Shown here: piece by piece, positions 34,287 through 34,320 of the stretch
How positions within the stretch are numbered: the first letter of the stretch is position 1
Layout of the letters: each line of letters opens with the position of its first letter
From: an uncultured Bacteroides sp.
Lineage (GTDB): Bacteria > Bacteroidota > Bacteroidia > Bacteroidales > Bacteroidaceae
Direction: 5' to 3'
Length of the DNA stretch: 34,320 nucleotides
NCBI GenBank assembly: GCA_900553185.1
Contig: USCT01000020.1
Location: 1-34,320, forward strand
Notes under the pieces: generated by a model
Told to the model about the DNA's origin: nothing
The model's database searches: none
Seen by the model: only the letters and a program-made list of their open reading frames with translations
Position numbers and translations under genes: made by a program

Positions 34287-34320
34287 CCGCGGGGGAAATA
34301 TAAATCAGATCTATTTATTT

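Overview
The window looks like a chromosomal segment of a gut Bacteroidales species (Bacteroides or Phocaeicola type). Supporting signs are a SusC/SusD outer-membrane pair, a DUF6377 regulator, a FadL/OmpP1 porin, DUF3857 proteins, a ~1,400-residue acyl-CoA dehydratase activase, and promoters of the Bacteroidales form TTTG-(19-21 bp)-TAnnTTTG. No rRNA, tRNA or CRISPR array was seen.

Layout. (1) 1-1553: an upstream region and a NamZ-type exo-N-acetylmuramidase (DUF1343). (2) 1606-12208, minus strand: one long run of genes that reads as a single operon, in transcription order tatA, tatC, a cytoplasmic Gfo/Idh/MocA oxidoreductase, a second Gfo/Idh/MocA oxidoreductase with a twin-arginine signal, a DUF1080 lipoprotein (3-keto-glycoside hydrolase family), a secreted xylose-isomerase-like TIM barrel protein, SusC and SusD, closed by a hairpin terminator. 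A divergent membrane-bound DUF6377 regulator (12526-14190) sits at its head. (3) 14189-19038: ffh, an EamA transporter, an AraC regulator and a MATE transporter. (4) 19190-23754: a scarred region with a frameshifted FadL-like porin gene, a decayed transposase fragment, a large secreted protein with a TonB-plug-like end, and a deleted fossil of a second FadL gene. (5) 23791-28724: the giant activase with a TetR regulator. (6) pgk. (7) Two convergent DUF3857 proteins, one with and one without a transglutaminase triad. (8) A right edge holding a 22-bp degenerate tandem repeat and two hairpins.

The main discovery candidate is region 2. Its core order (TIM barrel, DUF1080, Gfo/Idh, Gfo/Idh, regulator) matches, from memory, the B. 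thetaiotaomicron BT2156-BT2160 locus. That locus is linked to glucosinolate activation and, more recently, to glycoside cleavage by oxidation, elimination and hydrolysis through 3-keto intermediates. Here the core is joined to its own tatAC and its own SusC/D pair, and no classical glycoside hydrolase is present. The inferred model is SusC/D uptake of a glycoside, periplasmic oxidation by the Tat-exported dehydrogenase, cleavage by the DUF1080 and TIM-barrel proteins, and further redox work by the cytoplasmic dehydrogenase. Substrate and order of reactions cannot be read from sequence.

Several starts were moved inward from the longest open frame because the first codon was TTG, a signal peptide began later, or a promoter lay between the candidates. 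These are noted per gene.
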